64,000 nt of DNA from an uncultured Blautia sp. (GCA_934394595.1 CAKRRX010000001.1:1-64000), one strand, 5' to 3'. Counted from the first letter of the stretch, positions 7,582 to 17,002 are shown. Notes: a model not told the origin generated them from the sequence alone. A program made the numbers and translations.

Positions 7582-9027
7582 TTATTCTCCAATAAGCCAG
7601 TTGTACATTTCCTCATACTGACGTGCGGAATTGCCCCATGAGAAATCCTTTGCCATTGCACGATCTATCATCTTGTTCCACTCGCGCTTCTTGTCATAGT
7701 AAATATGCTCAGCATAGCGCACTGTGGAAAGCATCTCATGTGCATTGTAATTGCTGAAGGAAAATCCGGTTCCGGTTCCCTCAAATTCATTGTATGGCTC
7801 CACAGTATCCTTCAGTCCGCCGGTCTCACGTACGATCGGAAGGGTACCATAGCGAAGACTCATCAGCTGGCTCAGGCCACATGGCTCAAAAAGTGATGGC
7901 ATAAGGAATGCATCGGAAGCTGCGTAAATCCTGTGTGACATGCTCTCATCATAGTAGATCTGTGCAGAAACCTTGCCATGATATTTCCAGTCAAAATGGC
8001 GGAACATATTCTCATAACGTTCATCTCCTGTACCAAGAGCTACGATCTGTACAGAATCCTGACAAAGCTCATCCATCACATAAGCAACCAGATCAAATCC
8101 CTTCTGGTCTGTAAGACGGGAAACTATACCGATCAGCATCGCTTTCGGATCCTGCTCCAGCCCAAGATCCTTCTGCAGCTGGATCTTGTTCTTAATCTTT
8201 TCCTTACGGAAATTAGACGCATTATAACAAGCTGTGAGATTGCTGTCTGTCTCAGGATTGAAATCTGTATAATCAATACCATTTACAATACCGCGCAGGC
8301 TATTGGAACGGGCACGGAGCAGCCCGTCAAGGCCCTCGCCATAAAACGGAGTCTTGATCTCCTCTGCATAGGTATTGCTTACTGTGGTAACAGCATCTGC
8401 AAAAACGATACCGCCTTTTAAGAAGTTTCCATCCTTATATGCTTCCAGCTTATCCGGTGTGAAATAATAATCGGAAAGTCCTGTAATCTCCTTGATGGTC
8501 TTCACATCATATACACCCTGGAATTTCAGGTTATGTATAGTCATGATGGTCTTGATTCCCCAGAAGAACTGGTTCTGCTGGAAACTGTCATGAAGATATA
8601 CCGGAACCAGACCGGTCTGCCAGTCATGGCAATGGATGATGTCCGGACGGAATCCGATCACCGGAAGCACGGAAAGAACTGCCTTTGAGAAAAATGCAAA
8701 TTTCTCAAGATCCCACGGTGCGCTGTCATATGGCTTCGGACCGCTGAAATAATATTCATTATCAATAAAATAAAACTGGATGCCATCATACTCCATATGA
8801 AGGATACCCACATAGCAGTTCTTGTATCCCAGATCCATATAAAAATGTGTGACATATTCCATTTTATCTTTCCATTCCTGTTTCATACAGGCATATTTAG
8901 GCAAAATTACTCGAATGTCAAAATAGCGCTTGTCGAAGCATTTCGGCAATGATCCGGCTACGTCTGCCAAGCCTCCTGTCTTAATAAAAGGCACTGCTTC
9001 TGATGTTGCAAAAAGAATTCTTTTCAT
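7582..9027 (-). CDS. glgA: Glycogen synthase (ADP-glucose), GT5
   Basis: 481 residues, full length for bacterial GlgA. The N-terminal Rossmann domain holds the ADP-glucose loop KTGGLADV (about residues 15-22). The C-terminal domain has SRLTDQKG and the EPCGLSQL and ETGGLKDTV signatures of the GT5 active site. The enzyme elongates alpha-1,4-glucan from ADP-glucose in the cytoplasm. The start is ATG 9027 with AAGGAGG eight bases upstream; the longer frame to 9054 has no such site. The gene stands alone, with its own promoter and terminator and no glgB/C/D nearby. Storage glycogen in this group is often linked to sporulation, and spo0A is the next gene upstream. Confidence 0.95.
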   Translation of the reverse strand: MKRILFATSEAVPFIKTGGLADVAGSLPKCFDKRYFDIRVILPKYACMKQEWKDKMEYVTHFYMDLGYKNCYVGILHMEYDGIQFYFIDNEYYFSGPKPYDSAPWDLEKFAFFSKAVLSVLPVIGFRPDIIHCHDWQTGLVPVYLHDSFQQNQFFWGIKTIMTIHNLKFQGVYDVKTIKEITGLSDYYFTPDKLEAYKDGNFLKGGIVFADAVTTVSNTYAEEIKTPFYGEGLDGLLRARSNSLRGIVNGIDYTDFNPETDSNLTACYNASNFRKEKIKNKIQLQKDLGLEQDPKAMLIGIVSRLTDQKGFDLVAYVMDELCQDSVQIVALGTGDERYENMFRHFDWKYHGKVSAQIYYDESMSHRIYAASDAFLMPSLFEPCGLSQLMSLRYGTLPIVRETGGLKDTVEPYNEFEGTGTGFSFSNYNAHEMLSTVRYAEHIYYDKKREWNKMIDRAMAKDFSWGNSARQYEEMYNWLIGE

Positions 9028-9074
9028 CCGGAAATCCCTCCTTAGTAATCGCAAAATACTGCTTATATATTTTC

Positions 9075-9103
9075 ATTATACCCTAATTTCTTCTTATTGG
9101 AAA
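9075..9103 (-). promoter_or_regulatory. Promoter of glgA
   Basis: On the minus strand, TTTCCA (9098-9103), a 17-base spacer and a perfect TATAAT (9075-9080). The -35 overlaps the end of spo0A. Confidence 0.6.
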
Positions 9104-9900
9104 GAGCGATTTTTGTATTCAAGTCGTATTTTATCTGCAATTAATGCAATAAACTCGGAATTAGTGGGCTTGCCTTTTCCAGTACTGACTGTATAGCCAA
9201 ACAGTTCATCTATGGTATCCATTTTGCCCCGGCTCCAGGCCACCTCTATGGCATGACGAATAGCACGCTCCACACGGCTTGGAGTGGTCTGATGTCTCTT
9301 TGCAATGGTGGGATACAAAATCTTGGTAATGGAGTTGAGCATTTCCATATCATTCACGGAAAGAATGATCGCATCCCTCAGATACTGATATCCTTTGATA
9401 TGGGCAGGCACTCCGATCTCATGGATAATGTCCGTCACATCTGTCTCCAGATTATTGCGTATGTGATCTTCCAGGGCTTCTGCCGGTTTTGGCCGTCCCA
9501 CTTCCCTGGCTCTTTTTTCTCCGGCACGGCGGATATGCTTGATCCGGTTTAAAAGCATCTTATTGTCAAAAGGCTTCAGCATAAAATAATCTGCGCCCAG
9601 ATCAAAGGCATCCTCTGTAATACGTTCCTGCCCCACTGCAGAAACTACAATAAAAGACGGCACTTTTTTCATCTGGTCATCATGATGGAACCGTTCCATC
9701 ACAGAAAGACCATCCACTTTCGGCATAATAATATCCAGAACAACCACATCCGGCTGTTTTTCTCTTATGATGTTACAGATTTCTTCTCCGTTATGCGCTT
9801 TTCCAACCAGCTTCAGGTCCTCGTCCTGGTCGATCAGCTTTCCAAGTACTTCCACCATTTTCTCATTGTCGTCCGCAATTGCCACATTCAATTTTTCCAT
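9094..9900 (-). CDS. spo0A: Sporulation master regulator Spo0A
   Basis: 268 residues. The receiver domain (1-125) has the acidic pocket (ADDNEKM), the phosphoacceptor Asp in [13 protein letters not shown], and Lys in MLKPFD. The C-terminal Spo0A DNA-binding domain (about 150-268) contains [36 protein letters not shown] and [19 protein letters not shown], which are diagnostic. The phosphorylated protein binds 0A boxes to switch on sporulation. Start ATG 9900 behind AGGAGGAG. In Bacillus spo0A follows recN-spoIVB; here recN lies about 29 kb away and spoIVB is inverted. No kinase or phosphorelay gene is adjacent. Confidence 0.98.
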   Translation of the reverse strand: MEKLNVAIADDNEKMVEVLGKLIDQDEDLKLVGKAHNGEEICNIIREKQPDVVVLDIIMPKVDGLSVMERFHHDDQMKKVPSFIVVSAVGQERITEDAFDLGADYFMLKPFDNKMLLNRIKHIRRAGEKRAREVGRPKPAEALEDHIRNNLETDVTDIIHEIGVPAHIKGYQYLRDAIILSVNDMEMLNSITKILYPTIAKRHQTTPSRVERAIRHAIEVAWSRGKMDTIDELFGYTVSTGKGKPTNSEFIALIADKIRLEYKNRSFQ

Positions 9901-10162
9901 GAGGCTATTCTCCTCCTATTTCGAAAACATTCCGGTTCTTTTTCCCGGAAATTATATTATTGTACAAAATAGCAGGGCCCTTTTTGCTATTGCACACATT
10001 TCAGAAAAATTTTCCTTTTGCTGTAACAAACTATATTATAGTTGAGATGCGGTGGGGAAATCAAGCTGAAAGTGGCGGTTTTACTGGATTTTCGTTCGAT
10101 TTGTTTCGAGGTTTTACGCCGGCATTTTCAGACATTTTTCGATATGAGAATCCTGCCCGCAT
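9901..10162. other. Upstream region of spo0A
   Basis: Contains the spo0A ribosome site and promoter. Upstream of the promoter (10065-10162) is AT-rich sequence with TTCGA-type motifs (near 10090-10110 and 10138), but no clear TGTCGAA 0A box and no ORF that looks real. Confidence 0.4.
10035..10064 (-). promoter_or_regulatory. Sigma-A promoter of spo0A
   Basis: On the minus strand, TTGATT (10059-10064), an 18-base spacer and a perfect TATAAT (10035-10040). This leaves an untranslated leader of roughly 130 bases. A sigma-H promoter could also exist, but I could not place one. Confidence 0.55.
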
Positions 10163-10207
10163 AAAAAGATCCATACCTGCAAGCAGTCACAGATATGGAT
10201 CTTTTTT
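10163..10207 (-). terminator. Terminator of the rhamnoside operon
   Basis: GATCCATA (10168-10175) pairs with TATGGATC (10194-10201), flanked by five A and six T, so the stem extends and a U-tract exists on either strand. It lies just beyond the last gene of the minus-strand sugar operon. Confidence 0.8.
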
Positions 10208-10217
10208 ATTCAAAACA

Positions 10218-10251
10218 TATTTGAAAATGGGAATGATTTTCAAACCCGCTC
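10218..10251. repeat. Fold-back remnant of the GAGCGTGTTTGAAAA repeat (copy C, inverted)
   Basis: Read on the minus strand this begins GAGCGGGTTTGAAAATCATTCCC, close to the start of copies A and B. It then folds back: TTTGAAAAT (10220-10228) pairs with ATTTTCAAA (10236-10244). The element provides the last codons and the stop of the GH105-like gene. Confidence 0.65.
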
Positions 10252-11208
10252 CAACTGAATTTCTTTATATGCCTGCTCCATCATGGCCATATGCATCTGG
10301 CCTTCCACGGAAGTTCCGGGGCAGGTAAAGGTAGGGCTTCCGGCGCAGTCCTGCACCAGGCCGTCCTCATCTACTTTCCCCTCTGCGGCAAGCCGAAGAA
10401 GCTCTGCTCTTTCCAGGTATTTTGCATCCAGCATACCTGCCTGCACAGCCCTGTAAATGGCAAGTGCCACCATGATAACAGACTCTGTCTCCTTATAAGT
10501 GGACGTATCCGGCAAAATGTCATGAAACAGATGATCTTCTGTCTCATAAGCAAGTACCCTGTCAAGAAGTTCGGTAAAAGTAGTCTGTATTTTCTTTTTT
10601 TCTTCCTCATAAAGGCCCGGATACTGACGTATAAGCTCCTGATACAGCCGCACAAGTCCTGTAAGGATCCATCCCTCTCCGATGGCCCATTCCCCGTTTA
10701 GTACTTCTCCGGTGCCTTCATCCAGGCGCTGCATATACAGTCCGTTTTCCGGATTGTAAAGCTTATCCAGTATAAGATACAGCTGCTGGATTCCGGCCTT
10801 TGGATCTCCCATCAGGGCATATACATAAGGCAGATATCCGATGCCATCTGCCCAGATTTCCCTGGAACCCAGCATATGATAAAGGGTGCCATCCTCTGAT
10901 CTGGCTGCCTCTTCTTTTAAATAGTCAAAATTACGCTTTGCCGCATCCAGATAATAGGAATCCTGGTATTTCTCTCCCAGCCACATAACTGCCGGAATAC
11001 AGAAACAGGAATCCACCACAGCAGGAGTATTCTCCACATCGCAGAGCCTTCCGTCCGGATTCTGTCTTACGATCATATTTCGTACTACATATTCGAATTC
11101 TTTTCCTGTATGTCCGCATTCCAGCATTGCCTGTGCCAGAAGTGCCTGCTCCCAGCACTGTCTTGCCATACAGAAGGTCACCTGAAACAGCTTTTCTGTA
11201 TCAAACAT
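10240..11208 (-). CDS. GH105/GH88-family unsaturated glucuronyl/galacturonyl hydrolase
   Basis: 322 residues with the alternating helix pattern of an (alpha/alpha)6 barrel. The segments REIWADGIGYLPYVYALMGD (probable catalytic Asp in WAD) and NGEWAIGEGWILTGLVRLY match the YteR/GH105 and GH88 families. These remove the unsaturated uronic acid left by polysaccharide lyases on rhamnogalacturonan or similar chains, in the cytoplasm; no signal peptide is seen. Start ATG 11208 behind AAGGAG, 14 bases after the aldo/keto reductase. As last gene of the rhamnosidase operon it fits degradation of a Rha- and uronate-containing glycan. The exact linkage is not readable. Its final residues come from an intergenic repeat. 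Confidence 0.8.
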   Translation of the reverse strand: MFDTEKLFQVTFCMARQCWEQALLAQAMLECGHTGKEFEYVVRNMIVRQNPDGRLCDVENTPAVVDSCFCIPAVMWLGEKYQDSYYLDAAKRNFDYLKEEAARSEDGTLYHMLGSREIWADGIGYLPYVYALMGDPKAGIQQLYLILDKLYNPENGLYMQRLDEGTGEVLNGEWAIGEGWILTGLVRLYQELIRQYPGLYEEEKKKIQTTFTELLDRVLAYETEDHLFHDILPDTSTYKETESVIMVALAIYRAVQAGMLDAKYLERAELLRLAAEGKVDEDGLVQDCAGSPTFTCPGTSVEGQMHMAMMEQAYKEIQLERV

Positions 11209-11222
11209 TTTTTCATTCTCCT

Positions 11223-12197
11223 TTAGTCCTCATTCAGTATTCTGTGGATTTCCTCCACCTGGGCTTTTGTAAGCGGACCTTTTTCCAGAGCGCCTACATT
11301 ATCCAGCACCTGCTGGGCTTTTTTAAATCCCGGGATTGGAATGCATCTGTCGCTTCTTCCCAGCATCCAGCAAAGACAGCCCTGTGCCAGGGTACGTCCC
11401 TCTGAGGTAAGGATCTCGCGGATATTTTCCAGTTTTTTCAGGAATATTTCGTTTGGTTTTCCATCTACAAAATAGGTCATCCATACAGGTGCATTTTTTC
11501 CTCTTAAGTCATCTTTGGAGAAATTAGTCTTCTGATTATATTTTCCGGTGAGAAGCCCCATTGCAAGAGGACTTCTTCCAAGTCCGGTGATTCCTTTTTC
11601 TTCTACAAAGCTGCACATTGCAGGATCATCCTCCAGTACATTCAGTGCAAATTCACAGCCTTCGTAATGTTTTCCCAGAGAAAAGATCTCCTGTCTGGCC
11701 GGATCAGAAGTGGACCATCCGTAATAGCGGATCTTCCCGTCGTCTACCAGCTTTTCCAGAGTATCCCGTACCATAGGTGCCTCTTCTGCCGGAAAATCTC
11801 CCAGATGGAATAAAAACAGGTCAATATAGTCTGTTCCCAGTCTTTTCAGGGAATCCTCACAGGAATTGATGATATCCTCAGGAGTCTTGATACTTCCGGT
11901 TGTAGTCTTAGTCTCAGGGTCAAACTGAATGCCGAATTTTGTAGATACAAATACCTTGTCACGTCTGCCTGCAATGGCTTTTCCTACAAGCACTTCACTG
12001 TGTCCTGCCCCATATACATTTGCAGTATCAATAAGATTCACTCCCATGCCGATTCCGGTATCCAGAGCTTTTAAGGATTCCTCGTCCTTTACATCTCCCC
12101 ATCCGGCACAGGTGCCAAGATCATACCACAGGCCGCCGATTGCCCAGCAGCCCAGTCCAATTGGTTTCAGATCAATATCTGTATGTCCAAATTTCAT
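11223..12197 (-). CDS. Aldo/keto reductase
   Basis: 324 residues, a TIM-barrel AKR. The tetrad is visible: Asp in LIDTANVYG, Tyr in the same motif, Lys in VSTKFG, and His in LFLFHLGD. The C-terminal NADP-binding region contains IPIPGFKK. It would reduce or oxidise a sugar or aldehyde with NAD(P)H in the cytoplasm. ATG 12197 overlaps the LacI stop as ATGA and has GGAGG upstream, so translation is coupled; the ORF could start at 12212, but that would lie inside lacI. The substrate is unknown. Its operon suggests a rhamnoside-derived sugar or aldehyde. Confidence 0.88.
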   Translation of the reverse strand: MKFGHTDIDLKPIGLGCWAIGGLWYDLGTCAGWGDVKDEESLKALDTGIGMGVNLIDTANVYGAGHSEVLVGKAIAGRRDKVFVSTKFGIQFDPETKTTTGSIKTPEDIINSCEDSLKRLGTDYIDLFLFHLGDFPAEEAPMVRDTLEKLVDDGKIRYYGWSTSDPARQEIFSLGKHYEGCEFALNVLEDDPAMCSFVEEKGITGLGRSPLAMGLLTGKYNQKTNFSKDDLRGKNAPVWMTYFVDGKPNEIFLKKLENIREILTSEGRTLAQGCLCWMLGRSDRCIPIPGFKKAQQVLDNVGALEKGPLTKAQVEEIHRILNED

Positions 12198-13255
12198 TGC
12201 TTGTCCCTCCATTTTTCCAGAACCTCCGGACGGATCACAGCGGATTCCCTTACCACAATAGACTGTGGGATCACTACCCGTGTGTTCGGATCGATTTTTT
12301 CCTCATTAATACACTTTTTCAAAAGTTTGTATACATTATTTCCAAATGTTGCTGCATCCTGATGTATGGTAGTAAGAGTAGGGCTGTAGCAGGCAGAAAA
12401 ATTCACATCATCACATCCTACTACTGCCAATTCCTCCGGTACACAGATTCCTTTTTTGGTCGCAGCACTGATCAGACCGTGTGCGATCATATCATTGCTG
12501 GTGACGATCACATCCGGCTTATTTTTCTTCTCTTCAAAGCTCTCCAGAATCTCGTCAAACATCATATAAGACTGAGACATTTTACGGTTAAAAAGCAGCG
12601 TCCTGCGGAACATGTCCATTTTGTTGGACATATTACATTCCTTCAGGCCTCTCACATATCCATTGTAGCGATCCAGAAGGTTGGTCTGGATATCCAAGGA
12701 CTCACCCAGATACATAAATCTCCGGTACCCGGAGTCATATAAGGCATGTACCAGCCTGCAATAGGTCTCTTCATTATCAAATTCCACAGAAGGAAAATTC
12801 GGCACATGGCGGTCAGCAAATACCATGGGCACATTGGCATTTGCAATCCTTTTCACAGCAGTTTCGTCACCGCTTCCGCCAAGAAAAATAAAGCCATCCA
12901 CCTGGTTATCCAGAAGACTCTGCACAGAACTTTCCAGAAATTCACTGTGTCCCATGGAGCCGCAGATCAGAATATTATAATTTTGTTTTCTCGCTTCTTC
13001 CAATATTCCTTCGATACATCCGGCATAAAATTCACTGGTGATATCTGTCATGGCAACCCCAATGAGATGAGACTTCTCATGGCGCAAAGAACGAGCCAGA
13101 AGATTGGGCGAATAGTGAAGCTGCTCGATCGCTGCCCTTACTCTTTCAGCAGTTGCCTCTGATATTGGTGCTGTCTTATTTATTACATGTGAGACGGTTG
13201 AGACCGAAACCTGTGCCAGTCTGGCCACATCCATCATCGTTGCTTTTTTTGCCAT
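12194..13255 (-). CDS. LacI/GalR-family transcriptional regulator
   Basis: 353 residues. The N-terminal helix-turn-helix and hinge are classic: TMMDVARLAQVSVSTVSHVINKT, then SPNLLARSLR. The rest is a periplasmic-binding-protein-like effector domain. It probably represses the sugar genes until an oligosaccharide or sugar binds. It sits inside the operon between the ABC permease and the aldo/keto reductase. The likely operators are the identical 15-base repeats at 20038-20082, between the two divergent gene sets, because LacI-family sites centre on an ACGT or CG step as these do. A hairpin (13300-13322) separates it from the permease and may lower its level. Confidence 0.93.
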   Translation of the reverse strand: MAKKATMMDVARLAQVSVSTVSHVINKTAPISEATAERVRAAIEQLHYSPNLLARSLRHEKSHLIGVAMTDITSEFYAGCIEGILEEARKQNYNILICGSMGHSEFLESSVQSLLDNQVDGFIFLGGSGDETAVKRIANANVPMVFADRHVPNFPSVEFDNEETYCRLVHALYDSGYRRFMYLGESLDIQTNLLDRYNGYVRGLKECNMSNKMDMFRRTLLFNRKMSQSYMMFDEILESFEEKKNKPDVIVTSNDMIAHGLISAATKKGICVPEELAVVGCDDVNFSACYSPTLTTIHQDAATFGNNVYKLLKKCINEEKIDPNTRVVIPQSIVVRESAVIRPEVLEKWRDKQ

Positions 13256-13299
13256 CTGTTTTTGTCTTCCTTATCTTCTTATATTGATGATGCCAGAAA

Positions 13300-13322
13300 C
13301 AAAAAGCTTCGACAGCCTTTTG
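13300..13322 (-). terminator. Hairpin between ABC permease and lacI-type gene
   Basis: Nine-base stem (CAAAAAGCT with AGCCTTTTG, one G-T pair) and a 5-base loop. On the minus strand it ends in TTTTTG-TTT. It may be a partial terminator that reduces expression of the downstream regulator. Confidence 0.45.
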
Positions 13323-13421
13323 CTCCTGACATCAGTTGATCAAAATATCAGAGTTCGAAACCCCATATCATATTAATTCAAAATCCCGAACATGTCAAAG
13401 AAGAAAGACGAATTCTCGGAA

Positions 13422-14387
13422 TTAATTCGCTCTCTTGGAAGAACGAACTGCATCGATAAAGACAGCAAATACAAGAACCAGACCCTGAATGATCTGCTGC
13501 CAGTAGGAGTTTACATTCAGAAGAGTCATACCATTTACAAGAGTGGAAAGAATTGCCACACCGATCAGGGTACCAAATACATTTCCACGACCACCTGCCA
13601 TGGAGATACCGCCAAGGATTACAGCGGAGATACCATTCATATCATTTCCATATCCCTGAGATGCCATACAGGAGGATGCCTGGCAAACGGTGATCACACC
13701 ACCCATAACTGCAGTGATACCTGCAAGAATGTGGGAGATGAAACGGATCTTCTTTACATTGATACCTGCAAGTCTTGCAACCTGCATGTTACCGCCTACT
13801 GCAAATACACTTCGTCCGTATACGGTATATTTCAGCACAAACCAAATCACAACATAAGTGATGAGCATAATGATCAGACAGAATGGGATTCCTGCCAGCT
13901 TTCCTTTTCCGATGAAGTAATAAGCATCATCTTTGATACGGATGTAACGTCCATCTGTGGTCAGATAAGCAATACCACGGAAAATAAAGGAAGTACCCAT
14001 AGTACAGATAATTGGGTTTACACCCATAACTGTGATGATAAATGCGTTAAAGGAACCACCTAAAATACCAACCGCAAGAACGATCAGAAGAGTAAGCCAT
14101 GGGGAAATTCCTGCCTCAAAGCAGATACCAAGTACCATACCTGCAAGAGCTGCCAGAGAGTACTGGGATACGTCAAGTCCTGCAAGCAGCATTGCTACAG
14201 TAAGACCGGCTGCCATGGTTCCCATGATGGACATGTAAGATCCGATATTCATGATATTTCTGAATGTCAGGAAGAATTCAGAACCGATTGCAAATATGAT
14301 CCACAAAAGGATCAGCATGATCAGGGAGCTTAACCATCCGCCGCCCTCTTTAAAAAAGTTCAGTTTAGATTTTTTTTCTTTATTCAT
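13422..14387 (-). CDS. Sugar ABC transporter permease, RbsC type
   Basis: About 321 residues with roughly eight to ten hydrophobic segments, and the AGLDVSQYSLAALAGM, GRSVFAVGGN and GISAVILGGISMAGGRGN motifs of BPD_transp_2 (ribose/xylose-type) permeases. It forms the membrane channel with the ATPase encoded just upstream. ATG 14387 is preferred over 14474, because the longer form would lie inside the ATPase gene and a GGAGG precedes 14387. The ATPase stop overlaps this start by 8 bases, so the pair is coupled. The single permease gene implies a homodimer. Confidence 0.93.
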   Translation of the reverse strand: MNKEKKSKLNFFKEGGGWLSSLIMLILLWIIFAIGSEFFLTFRNIMNIGSYMSIMGTMAAGLTVAMLLAGLDVSQYSLAALAGMVLGICFEAGISPWLTLLIVLAVGILGGSFNAFIITVMGVNPIICTMGTSFIFRGIAYLTTDGRYIRIKDDAYYFIGKGKLAGIPFCLIIMLITYVVIWFVLKYTVYGRSVFAVGGNMQVARLAGINVKKIRFISHILAGITAVMGGVITVCQASSCMASQGYGNDMNGISAVILGGISMAGGRGNVFGTLIGVAILSTLVNGMTLLNVNSYWQQIIQGLVLVFAVFIDAVRSSKRAN

Positions 14388-15888
14388 GTTTCTGTTGACC
14401 TCCAATTCCAAGTTCCATAAGATATGTCTGGCTGAATTCCTCTTTTTGTACTTCACCTGTGATCTTACCTTCACACATTACATAGATCCTGTCACTCATG
14501 GACATGATCTCAGGAAGCTCAGATGAGATCATCAGTACGGCTCTTCCCTGTTCACAGAGACGATTGATCAGTTTGTAGATCTCTACCTTTGCGCCTACGT
14601 CAATACCTCTGGTAGGCTCATTGAGGATCATAAACTGCGGGTCTGTGTTCAGACATTTTGCAATAACCAGCTTCTGCTGGTTTCCACCACTTAAGCTGTC
14701 TGATAAGGTTTCCAGTGATGGGGTCTTTACACCAAGCTCTTCCACCCATTTCTTTGCGATTTCTTTCTCCTTTTTCAGATCCAGGAGATGATTTTTCACA
14801 AAGCCTTTGATGTTGGAAAGCGTAATATTCTCTTTAATGTCCATTGCAAGATTGACTCCTTCTACCTTACGTTCCGCAGGAACATAAGACATAGAGTGGT
14901 TCAATGCATCCAACGGAGTCTTGTTTTCGATTTTCTGTCCATGCATAGTCATTTCAATAGTATCCGGTTTCTGTGCCCCGAACAGACATCTGCACACCTC
15001 GGAACGTCCTGCGCCCATCAGTCCGAAGATTCCCACAACCTCACCGGCATGTACATTGAAGCTGATATTTTTTAAGAAAGAAGTATTCAGATTGTTTACA
15101 GTAAATACTTCCTTTCCGATCTTACAGTTTCTTGTGGGATACATGTTTTCAATTTTACGACCAACCATTCCGGCAACAATGTCAGATGGTTCAATCTCGC
15201 TGATTTCTTTGTCCCAGATATATTTTCCATCTCGCATGATCTCCACACGATCGGAAATCTTAAAGATTTCTTCCATACGATGGGAAATGTAGATAATACC
15301 AACGCCTCTTTCCTTGAATTTACGGATCAGATCAAAAAGCGCTTCTGTTTCTGTTTCATTTAACGCGGAAGTAGGCTCATCCAATACCAGGATCTTGACA
15401 TTTCTTGAGAAAGCACGTGCGATCTCGATCAGCTGCTTCTCTGCCACAGACAGATCGCGTACATAATCTGTAGGCTTTCTGTGTCCCAGACCTACCAGCT
15501 TCATAATTTCCTCAACAGACTGATTTGTTTTGGAATAGTCTACGATTTTTAAAGGTCCGATTTTTTTTACAGGGGTCTGACCAACCAGGATGTTTTCTGC
15601 TATGGTCATATCATTCAGATAGTTCAGTTCCTGGTAAATTACTGCTACTCCAGCCTCCAGAGCTTCCTTTGTGCCTAAATTTGTATACGTTTTGCCATCA
15701 ATAATGATTTCTCCGGAATCCGGCTTGTACATACCGGAAAGCATCTTGATAAGAGTCGATTTACCTGCACCGTTTTCACCCATCAGTGCCAGAACTTCTC
15801 CCTTATATAATGTCAGATCCACATTATCATTGGCGATAACACCGGGAAATGCTTTATAAATCTGTTTCATTTCCAGTATTTTTTCCAC
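14380..15888 (-). CDS. Sugar ABC transporter ATPase (tandem domains, RbsA/MglA type)
   Basis: 502 residues with two ATPase halves. The first has Walker A GENGAGKSTL and signature LSVAEKQLIEIARA with LVLDEPTSAL. The second has a degenerate Walker A (GLMGAGRSE), signature LSGGNQQKLV and a NEPTRGID Walker B, as is usual for CUT2 transporters. It powers uptake of a monosaccharide or small glycoside with the adjacent binding protein and permease. The start is GTG 15888 with AAGGAGGG nine bases before it. The gene lies 139 bases after the binding protein, with a strong hairpin in the gap. Confidence 0.95.
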   Translation of the reverse strand: MEKILEMKQIYKAFPGVIANDNVDLTLYKGEVLALMGENGAGKSTLIKMLSGMYKPDSGEIIIDGKTYTNLGTKEALEAGVAVIYQELNYLNDMTIAENILVGQTPVKKIGPLKIVDYSKTNQSVEEIMKLVGLGHRKPTDYVRDLSVAEKQLIEIARAFSRNVKILVLDEPTSALNETETEALFDLIRKFKERGVGIIYISHRMEEIFKISDRVEIMRDGKYIWDKEISEIEPSDIVAGMVGRKIENMYPTRNCKIGKEVFTVNNLNTSFLKNISFNVHAGEVVGIFGLMGAGRSEVCRCLFGAQKPDTIEMTMHGQKIENKTPLDALNHSMSYVPAERKVEGVNLAMDIKENITLSNIKGFVKNHLLDLKKEKEIAKKWVEELGVKTPSLETLSDSLSGGNQQKLVIAKCLNTDPQFMILNEPTRGIDVGAKVEIYKLINRLCEQGRAVLMISSELPEIMSMSDRIYVMCEGKITGEVQKEEFSQTYLMELGIGGQQKHE

Positions 15889-15953
15889 AGTGCATGCCCT
15901 CCTTTTATTTGCAATACATTTTCACGGTTTTGACTATCTTTTTTTGATAGAAA

Positions 15954-15987
15954 GGACTGTGGAGAAACCTCAGTCGCCCCACAGTCC
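15954..15987 (-). other. Intercistronic hairpin after the binding-protein gene
   Basis: GGACTGTGG (15954-15962) pairs with CCACAGTCC (15979-15987). A second small hairpin CTATC-T7-GATAG lies at 15934-15950. No good U-tract follows. Such structures typically stabilise the binding-protein message or lower transcription into the ATPase gene. Confidence 0.6.
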
Positions 15988-16027
15988 CGGTTTCTAAAGA
16001 TTAGTGTAGTGTTTCAGATTCAGGTGA

Positions 16028-17002
16028 TCAGTCAAGGCTTGCAAGATAATCATCAATGTTATCTACAGTAAGAGCTGTCATCTCTGCGTTTCTGGATTTG
16101 TCTGTTGTAGTTCCGTCAAGGATCTCTGTAGCATAGTCTACAACCTGCTGTCCATACAGATGAGAGTTGTAGGAAATGGTGCATGCCCATGCTGTTCCTT
16201 CCGGATCATCTTTTGCAGCCTGAAGGTTCTCTGTTGCAGATGGATCTGCGTTGTGGGAACCGATGAGGCAGTTTGCAACTCTGTCTGCTGCGATTGCAGC
16301 CTGGTTGATAGCGTATCCACGGTCATCGTTCTGGCCGATGAACAGTACATGTTCTGCATCCGGATGAGAATCCAGCCAGTCTTTTGTCATGGTCTGGGTC
16401 TTGGTATCATCAGCAAGGCTGTCCAGCCATACGATCTGATCATCAGAAAGTCCGTAATGCTCCTGAAGTTCATCAACAGCACCGGAGCATCTCTGTTTTA
16501 CAGCGTCACCGGACTGGGAATCCCAAAGTGCTACTACGAAATCGATATCGCCGCCGAATTTGTCATCTGCCAGTGGCTCCATGGTCTGACCGAGAAGAGT
16601 TCCTGCTGCTTCGTTGTTTACACCAAAGAAATAAGCGTCCTCGCCGTAGTCGCAGTCAATGGAGATCATCGGGATATCTTCGTTTTTCAGTTCTTCTGCT
16701 TCAGCTGCACCAGCCTCCGGAAGTACATTGAAGTCAATGATGATGTCTGCTCCCTTTGTTACAAGAGCTTCGATGTTCTGAACCATCTTTGTAGAATCAC
16801 GATCAGAAATAGCAGTGTTGTAGGTATAGCCTTTTTCTTCGCAGGCTTTGCTGATTCCAGCCTCAACAGTGATAAAGAAATCCTCTTTTAATGCCATGTT
16901 ACTATAACCAATGTTATAGCCATCTGCAAAAACTGTTACACCTGTCATAAGACTTGTTGCCATAGCTGCTGCAAGCATGGTTGTGATCATTCTTTTTTTC
17001 AT
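16028..17002 (-). CDS. Sugar ABC transporter substrate-binding protein (Peripla_BP_4 type)
   Basis: 324 residues. A signal peptide (1-27, ending VFA-DGYN) is followed by a two-lobed type-1 binding-protein fold, with NIGYSNMALKEDFFITVEAG at the start and GADIIIDFNV and VLFIGQNDDRGYAI in the lobes, similar to ribose/xylose binding proteins. It captures a sugar outside the cell for the downstream ATPase and permease. No cysteine occurs near the signal cleavage site, so it is not an ordinary lipoprotein, which is unusual for a Gram-positive importer. Hairpins flank the gene on both sides, as expected for a strongly expressed cistron. Start ATG 17002 behind AAGGAG. Confidence 0.92.
   Translation of the reverse strand: MKKRMITTMLAAAMATSLMTGVTVFADGYNIGYSNMALKEDFFITVEAGISKACEEKGYTYNTAISDRDSTKMVQNIEALVTKGADIIIDFNVLPEAGAAEAEELKNEDIPMISIDCDYGEDAYFFGVNNEAAGTLLGQTMEPLADDKFGGDIDFVVALWDSQSGDAVKQRCSGAVDELQEHYGLSDDQIVWLDSLADDTKTQTMTKDWLDSHPDAEHVLFIGQNDDRGYAINQAAIAADRVANCLIGSHNADPSATENLQAAKDDPEGTAWACTISYNSHLYGQQVVDYATEILDGTTTDKSRNAEMTALTVDNIDDYLASLD

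Noticed and set aside
13392-14063. Plus-strand open frame opposite the sugar permease
   Set aside because: Shadow of a membrane-protein gene, with a repetitive Thr/His/Cys composition and no start signal.
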